Positions 32,678-40,053 of a DNA stretch of 64,000 nucleotides are shown piece by piece. The translations under genes and the position numbers were made by a program. Position 1 is the stretch's first letter; each line of letters opens with the position of its first letter. The DNA comes from an uncultured Bacteroidia bacterium. Lineage in GTDB: Bacteria; Bacteroidota; Bacteroidia; Bacteroidales; F082. Below the pieces are notes generated by a model, which made no database searches, had not been told where the DNA came from, and saw only the letters and a program-made list of their open reading frames with translations. The stretch spans positions 1 to 64,000 of the forward strand of contig CACXUM010000010.1 of the NCBI GenBank assembly GCA_902770835.1, written 5' to 3'.

Positions 32678-35155
32678 TCAATAGTAAATAATGTTCAAAT
32701 CGAGCCGTTTTTCCTGTAATTTCTCGATGGCGCGGGCCTTGACCTTGGTGTTGTAAACCTTCAGTTGTTTCAGGGTCGGGATGTCCTCGATGGGCGACAA
32801 ACTCCTGACATCGGTATTGTTGACAAACAGGTTTTCAAGTTTTTGCAGGCCTGAGAGCGGTTTCAGCGACTTCACCGCCGTGCCGCTCGCATTGAGGGTG
32901 ACGAGGTTGTTCATCTTCGAGAGCGGGCCAAGGTCGCTGATTTGCGTGTTCTCGATGTTGAGCAGTTCGAGCATGGTGCTGCCTTCGATGGGTTTCAGGC
33001 TGCTGATAGGATTGTTCTGCACATTGAGTTCGACAAGATACAACTTGTTCTCCAAGGGTGCAATGTCGCGCACGCTTTGGCCGTTGATGGTCAGACGCTC
33101 AAGCCAGATAAAATTCTTCAAAGGCTCAAGGCTGATGATGGGGAATTCCATGCCGATTTCAAGTTCCTGCAAATCCACAATACGCTGCAAATCAAGGTCG
33201 TTGGGTATTTCATCTTGTATGCCGATGGCGTTTCGGAAGATGGCTTGCCAAATCGGGTCGAGAATGTTCCACCATGTCGTCAGGGCTTCGGTCTGATAAA
33301 TGACATGCACCTGCCTTTGACTCTCTTTCAACACAATGATTTGGCTCGGGTTGATGTTGGTGCTGTCGGCATAAATCACTTCGAGGTTGTTGTCGTTCAT
33401 CAAAGGCGAAAAGTCGTTGACGGGCGTGTTCATGATGTTGAGATACCGCAAGTTGCCCATGTCCTGCAAGGGCTTGAGGTCGCTGATGTAGGTGTGCGAA
33501 ATATTGAGCGATTCCAAATTGGCCAAGCCTTGGATGGGTTGCAGGTAACCAATTTCTGTGTTTGAAATGTTCAACGAGCGGAGGTTGGTCAAGCGGCTGA
33601 CGGGCATCAGGCTTTGCATGAAAGTATTGCCCGAAAGGTCGAGTTCCTGAAGGTTGATGACTTGGTGCAACTGCTCTGTGGTCGGCTCCGAGTCGACTTT
33701 TATCTGCTTGGAAAACACGGCTTTCCAATAAATGGGCAGTTCAATCCACCAGTTTCTTAGGGCTTCGGTGTCGTAAATGACCAAAGCGAATGGGTTGCTC
33801 TTGACGAACTCGCTTGCCTCGGCATCACCGATGTTGGATTGGTCGCAATAGATTTTGTTCAGGCGACGGTTGCCTTTCAGGGGCGAAAGGTCGCGGATGG
33901 TAGTGTTGCTGCAATAGAGTTCGCGCAAGTTCTCCATCTCGCTCAGTGCCTGCAAGTTGCCAACGGCTGTGCCCGAAATGTTAAGGCTTTGCAAATCCTT
34001 CAGATTGCTGATGGGACCCAAGTCGCGGACGGCAGTGTTGCTAATGTCGAGGCTTTTCAAAAGGGTCAAATCCTGCAAAACGCCCAAATTGGCAATGCTC
34101 GTGCCGCTCAAATTGAGCGAAACGAGGTTAGGACAACCCTTCAAATTGTTGATTCTGCTGACTTGCGTTTCGGCAATATTGAGTTTCTCCAAATTGCGCA
34201 ATGATTCCAGCACGCTCAGGTCTTCAATGCCTGTGTTGGCCACCTCGAGTTCCTCAAGGGTGATGTTGTATTTCAGTGCCGAAATGTCTTCAATCATGGT
34301 GGAATTGGCACGCAACACCTTCAGTTTGTTGAGGTTGCGCACGGGCGACAGGTCTTCAATGGAGGTTCCTGAAACATCCAAGAAGGTGAGGTCGGAAAGT
34401 TCGCTGAGCGGGTCCAATGTGATGATTTCGCGGATGCCGGAGATGTCGACACGCTGTTTTTGGGTGACGAGTTTCAGTTTGGCGTCCAATTCGGTGAAAT
34501 CGTCGAGGCTACTGATGTTGTATTCCGACATGGGAATGCCGCTTTCGAACAAAATATCGCCGCCAAGACGGTTTTTCCAGTTTTGCGAAAGGCCGTTCCA
34601 CCAGTTGCGAAGTGCCTCACTCTCATTGATTTTAGTGGTATAGATGCTGGCAATCTTGATGCTGTTGTTCTGTCGGTCGAGGTTGATTTCTATGAAGCGG
34701 TTCCTCACATTGTCGACCTGCTCGTCAGTAACGGTTTTGCCCGTCAAGTGCCGCGTCATGGTGACCTTGAAGAAGATGCTGCCGTCGTCACGCTTGTTGT
34801 TGGCGATGCTTTGCAAGTCAAACTTGAAATTAGCCCATTTGAAGAAAAAGTCAATGTCTTTCAGATAGGCCTGCACATCCTTATTAATAGGTGTCTTGCG
34901 GTTCACGTCGAGGTCGTCTTCCACCTGCACCTTGTCATCGATGAAGATTTTGCTCCAACTTTCGGTGAACACGATTTCCTTTTCCGAGGCCGAAGTGGCA
35001 CTGTCGCCGATGAAGTTCATCGTTTCTTCCAAATAGGCGAGCATCGACTTGATTTCGCTCTCATACTTGGCGATTTCGTCTTTGGAGAGTTTTTGGGCCT
35101 GACCGCCAAAGGCCAAGCCAAACAACAATATGGAAAGAATGGTTATCTTTTTCAT
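32678..35155 (-). CDS. Exported modular leucine-rich-repeat protein
   Basis: 825 residues with signal peptide ending GGQAQ. Residues 21-175 form an NTF2-like domain (ESWSKIFIDDKVQVEDDLD, VQAYLKDIDFFFKWA, RFIEINL). Three modules follow. Each starts with a Trp-Trp helix (EALRNWWNGLSQNWK near 180, EALRNWWIELPIYWK near 463, EALTTWWNILDPIWQ near 622) and leads into a run of LRRs of the SDS22/internalin type (LKSLDISNTAVRDLGPISNL). Each module ends in a strand like HVIYQ, and the protein ends at the same strand (LNIIYY), a clean module boundary. It is the last gene of a four-gene operon and starts 4 bp inside the preceding gene (ATGA). A periplasmic or surface binding role is likely. Confidence 0.85.
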   Translation of the reverse strand: MKKITILSILLFGLAFGGQAQKLSKDEIAKYESEIKSMLAYLEETMNFIGDSATSASEKEIVFTESWSKIFIDDKVQVEDDLDVNRKTPINKDVQAYLKDIDFFFKWANFKFDLQSIANNKRDDGSIFFKVTMTRHLTGKTVTDEQVDNVRNRFIEINLDRQNNSIKIASIYTTKINESEALRNWWNGLSQNWKNRLGGDILFESGIPMSEYNISSLDDFTELDAKLKLVTQKQRVDISGIREIITLDPLSELSDLTFLDVSGTSIEDLSPVRNLNKLKVLRANSTMIEDISALKYNITLEELEVANTGIEDLSVLESLRNLEKLNIAETQVSRINNLKGCPNLVSLNLSGTSIANLGVLQDLTLLKSLDISNTAVRDLGPISNLKDLQSLNISGTAVGNLQALSEMENLRELYCSNTTIRDLSPLKGNRRLNKIYCDQSNIGDAEASEFVKSNPFALVIYDTEALRNWWIELPIYWKAVFSKQIKVDSEPTTEQLHQVINLQELDLSGNTFMQSLMPVSRLTNLRSLNISNTEIGYLQPIQGLANLESLNISHTYISDLKPLQDMGNLRYLNIMNTPVNDFSPLMNDNNLEVIYADSTNINPSQIIVLKESQRQVHVIYQTEALTTWWNILDPIWQAIFRNAIGIQDEIPNDLDLQRIVDLQELEIGMEFPIISLEPLKNFIWLERLTINGQSVRDIAPLENKLYLVELNVQNNPISSLKPIEGSTMLELLNIENTQISDLGPLSKMNNLVTLNASGTAVKSLKPLSGLQKLENLFVNNTDVRSLSPIEDIPTLKQLKVYNTKVKARAIEKLQEKRLDLNIIYY

Positions 35156-35982
35156 GGTTGATAAAATTTGATGAGGTTGGTTTTTTCCTTTTCAGGCATG
35201 TAGACCACATTCGACATGAGCCAGCCGGAATTGAGGCCCGAGCGGTTGAACCACGACACCTCGAAGTACCAATCCTTGATTTGCAGGACGTGGAACTTCA
35301 CCGCATCGACGTGCTGGAACACCAATTTGCCGCTCTTGATTTCGTAAAAGAAAAGGGTCAGGTAATCGGGATGATAGTTTTGCGAGGCGTAATACTCGAT
35401 GACGTCGGGGTCTTGGAAGGCCTTGTAGATGTTCATGAAATCGAGTTCGTGGCTCATGGGATGCAGGAAATGCTTTTCCTTGTCAGCCATTTCGCCCGTC
35501 GGGAAAAGTTTGTTGAATTCCGAGAAATACACATTGGTCAGCACCCATTTGGAACCTAAGCCTTCCTTTTCGACGGCCAAAAAGAGCATCACCTTGACCT
35601 CCTTGCCGTTGTATTTGAAGGTAGTGGAAACTTCTGAGAACCAACGACCTCCGAGGAAAGTCATGTAGGTTGAATCGCCCTTGGTGACATCCTCGATGAA
35701 ATAGCGTTGCAGGTCGGTTTGGGTGCCGTATTTCTCTTGGTCGAAAAGCACGGGCAGCGACTTGCGGCGCATTTCGTTGCTGCGATAGTTGGGGTCTTTC
35801 GGGTTGAGTTTGTAGCCGAACTGGTCCTCTTCGTAGTTGAACCGGCGCATGAACTGGCCCATCTGCTTGGTCATGGCGTAGAGTTCGGTTTCGTCCATCT
35901 TAAAATCGCCAATCGTCTGGGCAAAACCGTTGGCAGCAAAGAGCAAACCCAACGCCAAAAGCACAATATGCCAAAAACGCAC
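35152..35982 (-). CDS. Exported protein of unknown function (LRR operon, third gene)
   Basis: About 276 residues. No ATG fits: the signal peptide (RFWHIVLLALGLLFAANGFAQ) follows GTG at 35980-35982, with TTG at 35986-35988 as alternative. Conserved-looking segments include LPVLFDQEKYGTQTDLQRYF, LGGRWFSEVSTTF and HPMSHELDFMNIYKAF. It has no enzyme motif I recognise. It overlaps the downstream LRR gene by 4 bp and is separated from the upstream gene by heptamer repeats, which place it in the same transcription unit. Confidence 0.75.
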   Translation of the reverse strand: MRFWHIVLLALGLLFAANGFAQTIGDFKMDETELYAMTKQMGQFMRRFNYEEDQFGYKLNPKDPNYRSNEMRRKSLPVLFDQEKYGTQTDLQRYFIEDVTKGDSTYMTFLGGRWFSEVSTTFKYNGKEVKVMLFLAVEKEGLGSKWVLTNVYFSEFNKLFPTGEMADKEKHFLHPMSHELDFMNIYKAFQDPDVIEYYASQNYHPDYLTLFFYEIKSGKLVFQHVDAVKFHVLQIKDWYFEVSWFNRSGLNSGWLMSNVVYMPEKEKTNLIKFYQP

Positions 35983-35989
35983 TCTCAAC

Positions 35990-36018
35990 TCTAAACTCTA
36001 AACTCTAAACTCTAAACT
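35990..36018. repeat. Heptamer tandem repeat CTAAACT
   Basis: Four consecutive copies of CTAAACT with a degenerate CTCAACT in front. They fill most of the 41-bp gap between the second and third genes of the LRR operon, directly before a non-ATG start. Confidence 0.85.
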
Positions 36019-36023
36019 TTCAA

Positions 36024-36599
36024 CTATCTATTCGTGGTTTCCTTCACACGCATATCACCCAACAGCACATCCCAGAAGCCGATGGTGCGGCCACCGATTT
36101 GGGTTTCCTTGCGCTTCACATAGACGGTAATGTCTTTTTTGGTCGTGTCCTTGTAGACCATGTTGCCCTCGCGGTCGTAGCCACGGAAGGTCTGGAAAAT
36201 GGTGATGACACCAACGTATGTGCCGTCGGGCTGGCGTTGCAAGTCGCTGACATACTCGATGTTGTACCATTCAATCTCGACGCGGTCGTAGTTCAAGCGC
36301 ATCAGGTGCTCGAAATACTTGCGGACACGGTAATAGGTGATTTGGTTGGAACTGAGCGAGGAGACACCAATTTCGGCATCGCTCATGAACAGTTCCTCGG
36401 CGCGGTCGATGACGCGGTTGGCCTCGCTGAAAGGCGTTTCCTTCGAGCCGACGATTTTGATGTATTTGCTCAGGTCTCTCACCTTCTCCAAGGCAAGGCT
36501 ATCGATGGCCTGCTTGCGTTCAAAACTCAGTTCGTCCTGTGCCAAAGCGATACCCGCAAAGCATACGACAAAGGCTAATGTGGCAATGATCTTTTTCAT
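36024..36599 (-). CDS. Exported NTF2-like protein (LRR operon, second gene)
   Basis: 191 residues with signal peptide ending GIALAQ. The segment FSEANRVIDRAEELF (about 58-72) is followed by a helical part and a beta-rich C-terminal half (YVSDLQRQPDGTYVGVITIF, KKDITVYVKRKETQIGG). The SxANRVI motif also occurs in the upstream gene product, and the C-terminal half resembles the N-terminal domain of the LRR protein, which suggests shared ancestry. It overlaps the upstream gene by an ATGA. Function unknown. Confidence 0.75.
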   Translation of the reverse strand: MKKIIATLAFVVCFAGIALAQDELSFERKQAIDSLALEKVRDLSKYIKIVGSKETPFSEANRVIDRAEELFMSDAEIGVSSLSSNQITYYRVRKYFEHLMRLNYDRVEIEWYNIEYVSDLQRQPDGTYVGVITIFQTFRGYDREGNMVYKDTTKKDITVYVKRKETQIGGRTIGFWDVLLGDMRVKETTNR

Positions 36600-37231
36600 T
36601 TCTTTATCAGTTCTATTTCGTTAATCTTTCCGTTGCTGTTGTATTTGATTTCGTGTACCTTTTCGGTGGCCTTTTTCTGGTCTTTCACATAGTTGAGGTA
36701 CTTTTCGATGGTGGTCGGGCGGTCGTAGTCGTTGAAGCCGGCGTTCTGCTTGATGATGATGAGCACGGGCGTATTGGGCGACTCGAACATGCCCAAAGTT
36801 TCATTAATGACGCGGTTGGCCTGACTGACGCTGCTGGCATTGGCGATGCTGTTAAAGTTGCGTCCGAGAACCACATCGGCGGCGTTGGCTTTTTCGCGTT
36901 CTTCGGCGGCGCGGCGTTCCTCTTCATCCTTTTGGGCGCGCTCGCGGGCCAATTTCTTCTCCACCTGATAAAGCAGGTCGTCAACCTCGGCGTTTTGCAG
37001 GTTCCAGTCCTTGATGGTCTGCACGCGGGCTTCCTTTTCTTCGAGGCTCCAGAGGGTCTCGTCGTCGAGGATGGCGTTCAGGTCTTTCACGGCTTGGTCG
37101 ACCCTTGATTTGTACTCAGCCTCAGCCGCTTCCTTGGCGAGGCGCTTCTTGCTCTTGCAACTGGTGGTGCCTCCTATCGTGATGAAAGCGGCAAGGAGAA
37201 CCATCATTACGGTTGTGATTTTACTTTTCAT
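36596..37231 (-). CDS. Coiled-coil lipoprotein (LRR operon, first gene)
   Basis: 211 residues. The lipobox TTSC places Cys at residue 25. A charged coiled coil covers about 30-115 (KKLARERAQKDEEERRAAEERE), followed by VSQANRVINETLGMF, TTIEKYLNYVKDQ and a C-terminal strand region KVHEIKYNSNGKINEIELI. It has a promoter at 37279-37286 and starts a tight four-gene operon of exported proteins. Anchoring in a membrane with the coiled coil extending into the periplasm is likely. Confidence 0.75.
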   Translation of the reverse strand: MKSKITTVMMVLLAAFITIGGTTSCKSKKRLAKEAAEAEYKSRVDQAVKDLNAILDDETLWSLEEKEARVQTIKDWNLQNAEVDDLLYQVEKKLARERAQKDEEERRAAEEREKANAADVVLGRNFNSIANASSVSQANRVINETLGMFESPNTPVLIIIKQNAGFNDYDRPTTIEKYLNYVKDQKKATEKVHEIKYNSNGKINEIELIKK

Positions 37232-37278
37232 TTTTTATCGAATTTTTCCTAATAACTCCAATGGATGCAAATAAATTG

Positions 37279-37286
37279 CAAATGTA
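37279..37286 (-). promoter_or_regulatory. Promoter -7 element of the LRR operon
   Basis: Minus strand TACATTTG, 47 nt before the first start codon. Confidence 0.6.
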
Positions 37287-37349
37287 GTGCTTTTTTTGTT
37301 GCTAGAAGTCTTTTGCTGCAAAATAAGTGCCAAAATCCTTGGCCATACG

Positions 37350-37922
37350 TTATGCGCCCAAAGGCATTTTCGCCAGAACCTTGTAAATCGGCCCGGTGGG
37401 TTGCAGGAAACTCTGGAAATAGACCAATTCCTTCACGTCGGCGTGGAGATAGGTCTTCTGCTCGATGCTGTTGTAAATCTGCATGAAAAACTGCTTGTCG
37501 ACCAACGACTTGATGCGGCAAACGGTAAGATGCGGCACAAAGTTCTGACGGTCACGGAGATAGCCCAATTCATCGAAAGTGTCCAAAAGGTCGTTTTCCA
37601 AATCAAACAAGGCCTTGGGCTGGTCGTTCATGCCGAGCCAAAGCACGCGCGGCACGCGGTTGCTCCCGAAAAGCCCCGTGCAATCGAAGTCCATCGTGAA
37701 CGGCTGGTGCTTTTTCGCCACGGCGCGACATGCCTCGATGATGTTAGGGATGTCGTCCACGGGTGTACTGCCGAGGAATTTCAGCGTCAGGTGGATGTTT
37801 TCGGGTCGGCAATAGTTGATGAATTTCTCGTGCGGCAGGTTCTTTTTCAGTCGCCCGACGAGGGCTGGAAATTCCGTCCCCGAAGGGATGGAGATGGCCA
37901 AAAAGGTGCGTTTGGTGTTCAT
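37350..37922 (-). CDS. thpR: RNA 2',3'-cyclic phosphodiesterase
   Basis: 190 residues from the ATG at 37920-37922. Two HxTx motifs, HLTLKFLG near residue 43 and HLTVCRI near 132, define the LigT/2H phosphoesterase fold. The N-terminal RTFLAISIP and the spacing match bacterial ThpR, which opens 2',3'-cyclic phosphates on RNA ends. A TATTTTTG element lies at 37944-37951. Confidence 0.9.
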   Translation of the reverse strand: MNTKRTFLAISIPSGTEFPALVGRLKKNLPHEKFINYCRPENIHLTLKFLGSTPVDDIPNIIEACRAVAKKHQPFTMDFDCTGLFGSNRVPRVLWLGMNDQPKALFDLENDLLDTFDELGYLRDRQNFVPHLTVCRIKSLVDKQFFMQIYNSIEQKTYLHADVKELVYFQSFLQPTGPIYKVLAKMPLGA

Positions 37923-37943
37923 TTTTTTACTGTTTTTATGCTG

Positions 37944-37951
37944 CAAAAATA
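37944..37951 (-). promoter_or_regulatory. Promoter -7 element of thpR
   Basis: Minus strand TATTTTTG followed by CAGC, 21 nt before the start codon. Confidence 0.6.
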
Positions 37952-37981
37952 GTTTTTTCTCTCGTTTTCACCAAATTTCCG

Positions 37982-37989
37982 TATTTTCG
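37982..37989 (+). promoter_or_regulatory. Candidate promoter of the ROK kinase
   Basis: TATTTTCG, a near match to TAnnTTTG, 20 nt before the ATG at 38010. Confidence 0.45.
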
Positions 37990-38009
37990 CCCATTCAAAA
38001 CAACGAATT

Positions 38010-38960
38010 ATGAACACTTATTCCATTGGAATCGACATTGGCGGCACCAACACAGACATCGGACTGGTGCGCGACGATGGCCGTTGCATGGCCAAAAAAA
38101 ACCTTCCCACCAACAAGTATTATGACGCATCTGTTTATGTGTCAGATATTTGCGATAAAATCAAAGACCTAATGGGCGAAAACGAAGTGACTGCCATCGA
38201 TGGCATCGGTATTGCGGCTCCGGCGGGCAATTTCTACACGGGCTGCATTGAGAACGCCACCAACCTCAACTTCAAGGGAGTCATCGACCTTGCCGCGATG
38301 TTTCGCAGCCATTTAGACGTGCCCATCGTGGTGTCGAACGACGCCAACGCGGCTGCTTACGGCGAACTCATTTATGGCGGCGCCAAAGGCATGAAGCATT
38401 TCGTGATGTTCACCCTCGGCACGGGCGTGGGCAGCGGCATTGTGGTGGACGGTAAGTTGGTTCATGGCAAGACGGGAGGCGCAGGCGAACTCGGACACGC
38501 CATCCTCATCCCCGAAGGTCGCCCTTGCGGTTGCGGGCGGAAAGGCTGCCTCGAAACCTATACTTCCGCTACGGGCATTCGGCGCACAGCACTCGAAATG
38601 ATGGAAGCCATTCCTGATTATGATGGGGCTCTTCGCAAAGTCGACCCAAAGGAACTGACGAGCAAAATGGTTGGTGATGCGGCCAAATACGGTGACCCGT
38701 TGGCCATCAAGGTTTTTGAAAAGACTGGCTATTGGTTAGGAATTGCCCTGGCCAATGCCGTGGCCTTCAGCGGCCCAGAGGCCATCTTCCTGATGGGCGG
38801 TCCCGTGAAAGCGGGAGAAGTGCTGCTAAAACCTACCCGTGAATCGTTCAAGAAGCACCTGTGCTTTGTTTATGATGGCAGTGTCGACATCCATGTTTCC
38901 GAACTGCCTGATAATGATGCAGCTATCCTTGGCGCAGCGGCTTTGACGAAGGCGAAATGA
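38010..38960 (+). CDS. ROK-family sugar kinase (probable glucokinase)
   Basis: 316 residues. ATP-binding DIGGTNTDIGLV at the N-terminus, catalytic Asp in VVSNDANAAAYGE near residue 110, TLGTGVGSGIVV near 135, and the zinc-binding ROK signature ending CGCGRKGCLE near 180. The sugar is most likely glucose, though N-acetylhexosamines or mannose are possible. It supplies hexose phosphate for glycolysis, compatible with pgi in the same window. Confidence 0.9.
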   Translation: MNTYSIGIDIGGTNTDIGLVRDDGRCMAKKNLPTNKYYDASVYVSDICDKIKDLMGENEVTAIDGIGIAAPAGNFYTGCIENATNLNFKGVIDLAAMFRSHLDVPIVVSNDANAAAYGELIYGGAKGMKHFVMFTLGTGVGSGIVVDGKLVHGKTGGAGELGHAILIPEGRPCGCGRKGCLETYTSATGIRRTALEMMEAIPDYDGALRKVDPKELTSKMVGDAAKYGDPLAIKVFEKTGYWLGIALANAVAFSGPEAIFLMGGPVKAGEVLLKPTRESFKKHLCFVYDGSVDIHVSELPDNDAAILGAAALTKAK

Positions 38961-38991
38961 TTTGATTTACAAGTTGTTTACTCGCAAGAAC

Positions 38992-39906
38992 TCAATTTTT
39001 GAAATTCTTGTCCAAGAATTCTTGTGCTTCGTGCATACCACCATCGCGGGCTTTCTGCATCAACAGTTTGGCATAGGTTTGGTCTTGTTGCACGCCGTTT
39101 CCTGTGTAGTATAGGATGCCCAAGCGATACTGCGCGTTGGAAATGTTCTTGTCGGCAGCGGCAGTATAGTTTTCGATGGCCTTAGCCAAATCTTTCTCCA
39201 CGCCAATACCGTAATAATAACAATCGCCCATTTGCGAAAGCGCGTAGGCATTGCCCGCTTCGGCAGCATCTTTCCACCATTTGAGGGCGGTTTTCTCGTC
39301 CTTTGCAGTACCCATCCCGTAAAAATAACAGTTTCCAAGGTTGAGCATGGCTTGGTCGTCCTTTCCATTCGCACCTTTTTTATACCATTCAAAGGCCTTG
39401 TTCAGGTCGACCTTCACGCCGTTTCCCATGCGATAAAAGTTCCCCAAAGCATTGCAAGCGGCGGGAAATTCCTTTTCGGCGGCCTTGGAGTACCATTTGT
39501 AGGCCTGCGCCACATTCTTTTCAACGCCCCAGCCATTTTCGTAGCAAAGCCCGTAAAGATAAACAAACTCGGTTTTGTCCTGTTCGGCGCGATTGCGGAT
39601 GGTATCAATGCGCTCTGTAAGTTGGTCCTGAAGGGATTTTCTCCCCATATTCAACTGACTGAAATCGAGGGGTTTGCCTTCTTCCAACTTCAAGACTGGC
39701 CCATCGGATGAGCCTGTAGTTGCTGTTTGGTCAAAATCACCTTTGGGTTGCACAGGAACATTCTGCACGGGAGCCACTGGCACACCTTTGGGAACAATCG
39801 TTTCTTTCTCTTGAACTTGACGCTGTTCTTTCTTGTCTTTGTTTTCATTCTGTCCGCAGGCCGCAAAGGTCAAGGCCACGGCACAAAGGAAAAGGAACTT
39901 TTTCAT
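38992..39906 (-). CDS. Sel1-repeat lipoprotein
   Basis: 304 residues with lipobox FAAC (Cys at residue 17) and a Pro/Val-rich linker. From about residue 105 there are five Sel1-like TPR-type repeats, for example YGLCYENGWGVEKNVAQAYK, LGNCYFYGMGTAKDEKTALK and MGDCYYYGIGVEKDLAKAIE. Sel1 repeats form helical solenoids for protein-protein contacts. It has its own promoter at 39928-39935 and the partner is unknown. Confidence 0.9.
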   Translation of the reverse strand: MKKFLFLCAVALTFAACGQNENKDKKEQRQVQEKETIVPKGVPVAPVQNVPVQPKGDFDQTATTGSSDGPVLKLEEGKPLDFSQLNMGRKSLQDQLTERIDTIRNRAEQDKTEFVYLYGLCYENGWGVEKNVAQAYKWYSKAAEKEFPAACNALGNFYRMGNGVKVDLNKAFEWYKKGANGKDDQAMLNLGNCYFYGMGTAKDEKTALKWWKDAAEAGNAYALSQMGDCYYYGIGVEKDLAKAIENYTAAADKNISNAQYRLGILYYTGNGVQQDQTYAKLLMQKARDGGMHEAQEFLDKNFKN

Positions 39907-39927
39907 TTTTCGTCACGAATTAGGGCG

Positions 39928-39935
39928 CAAAAATA
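39928..39935 (-). promoter_or_regulatory. Promoter -7 element of the Sel1 lipoprotein
   Basis: Minus strand TATTTTTG followed by CGCCC, 21 nt before the start codon. Confidence 0.6.
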
Positions 39936-39942
39936 CACTTTT

Positions 39943-40028
39943 TTCTCACGCAGAATACGCAGAATTATGGGAAACCTGCCAGACACTGGTTTTATTTCGC
40001 TTCGCGATTCTGCGGATTCTGCGTGAAA
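39943..40028. repeat. Palindromic repeat family B, copy 2
   Basis: Left arm CTCACGCAGAATACGCAGAA; right arm TTCTGCGGATTCTGCGTGAA. The centre contains TTTCGCTTCGCG. It lies between the Sel1 gene and the TonB receptor gene. Confidence 0.85.
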
Positions 40029-40036
40029 ATAATACG

Positions 40037-40052
40037 GATTTCACGTGAAACA
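40037..40052. promoter_or_regulatory. parS-like site 1
   Basis: GATTTCACGTGAAACA matches the bacterial ParB-binding consensus TGTTTCACGTGAAACA at 14 of 16 positions, with the central TTTCACGTGAAA intact. It lies directly beyond the TonB receptor stop codon. Confidence 0.5.
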
Positions 40053-40053
40053 A

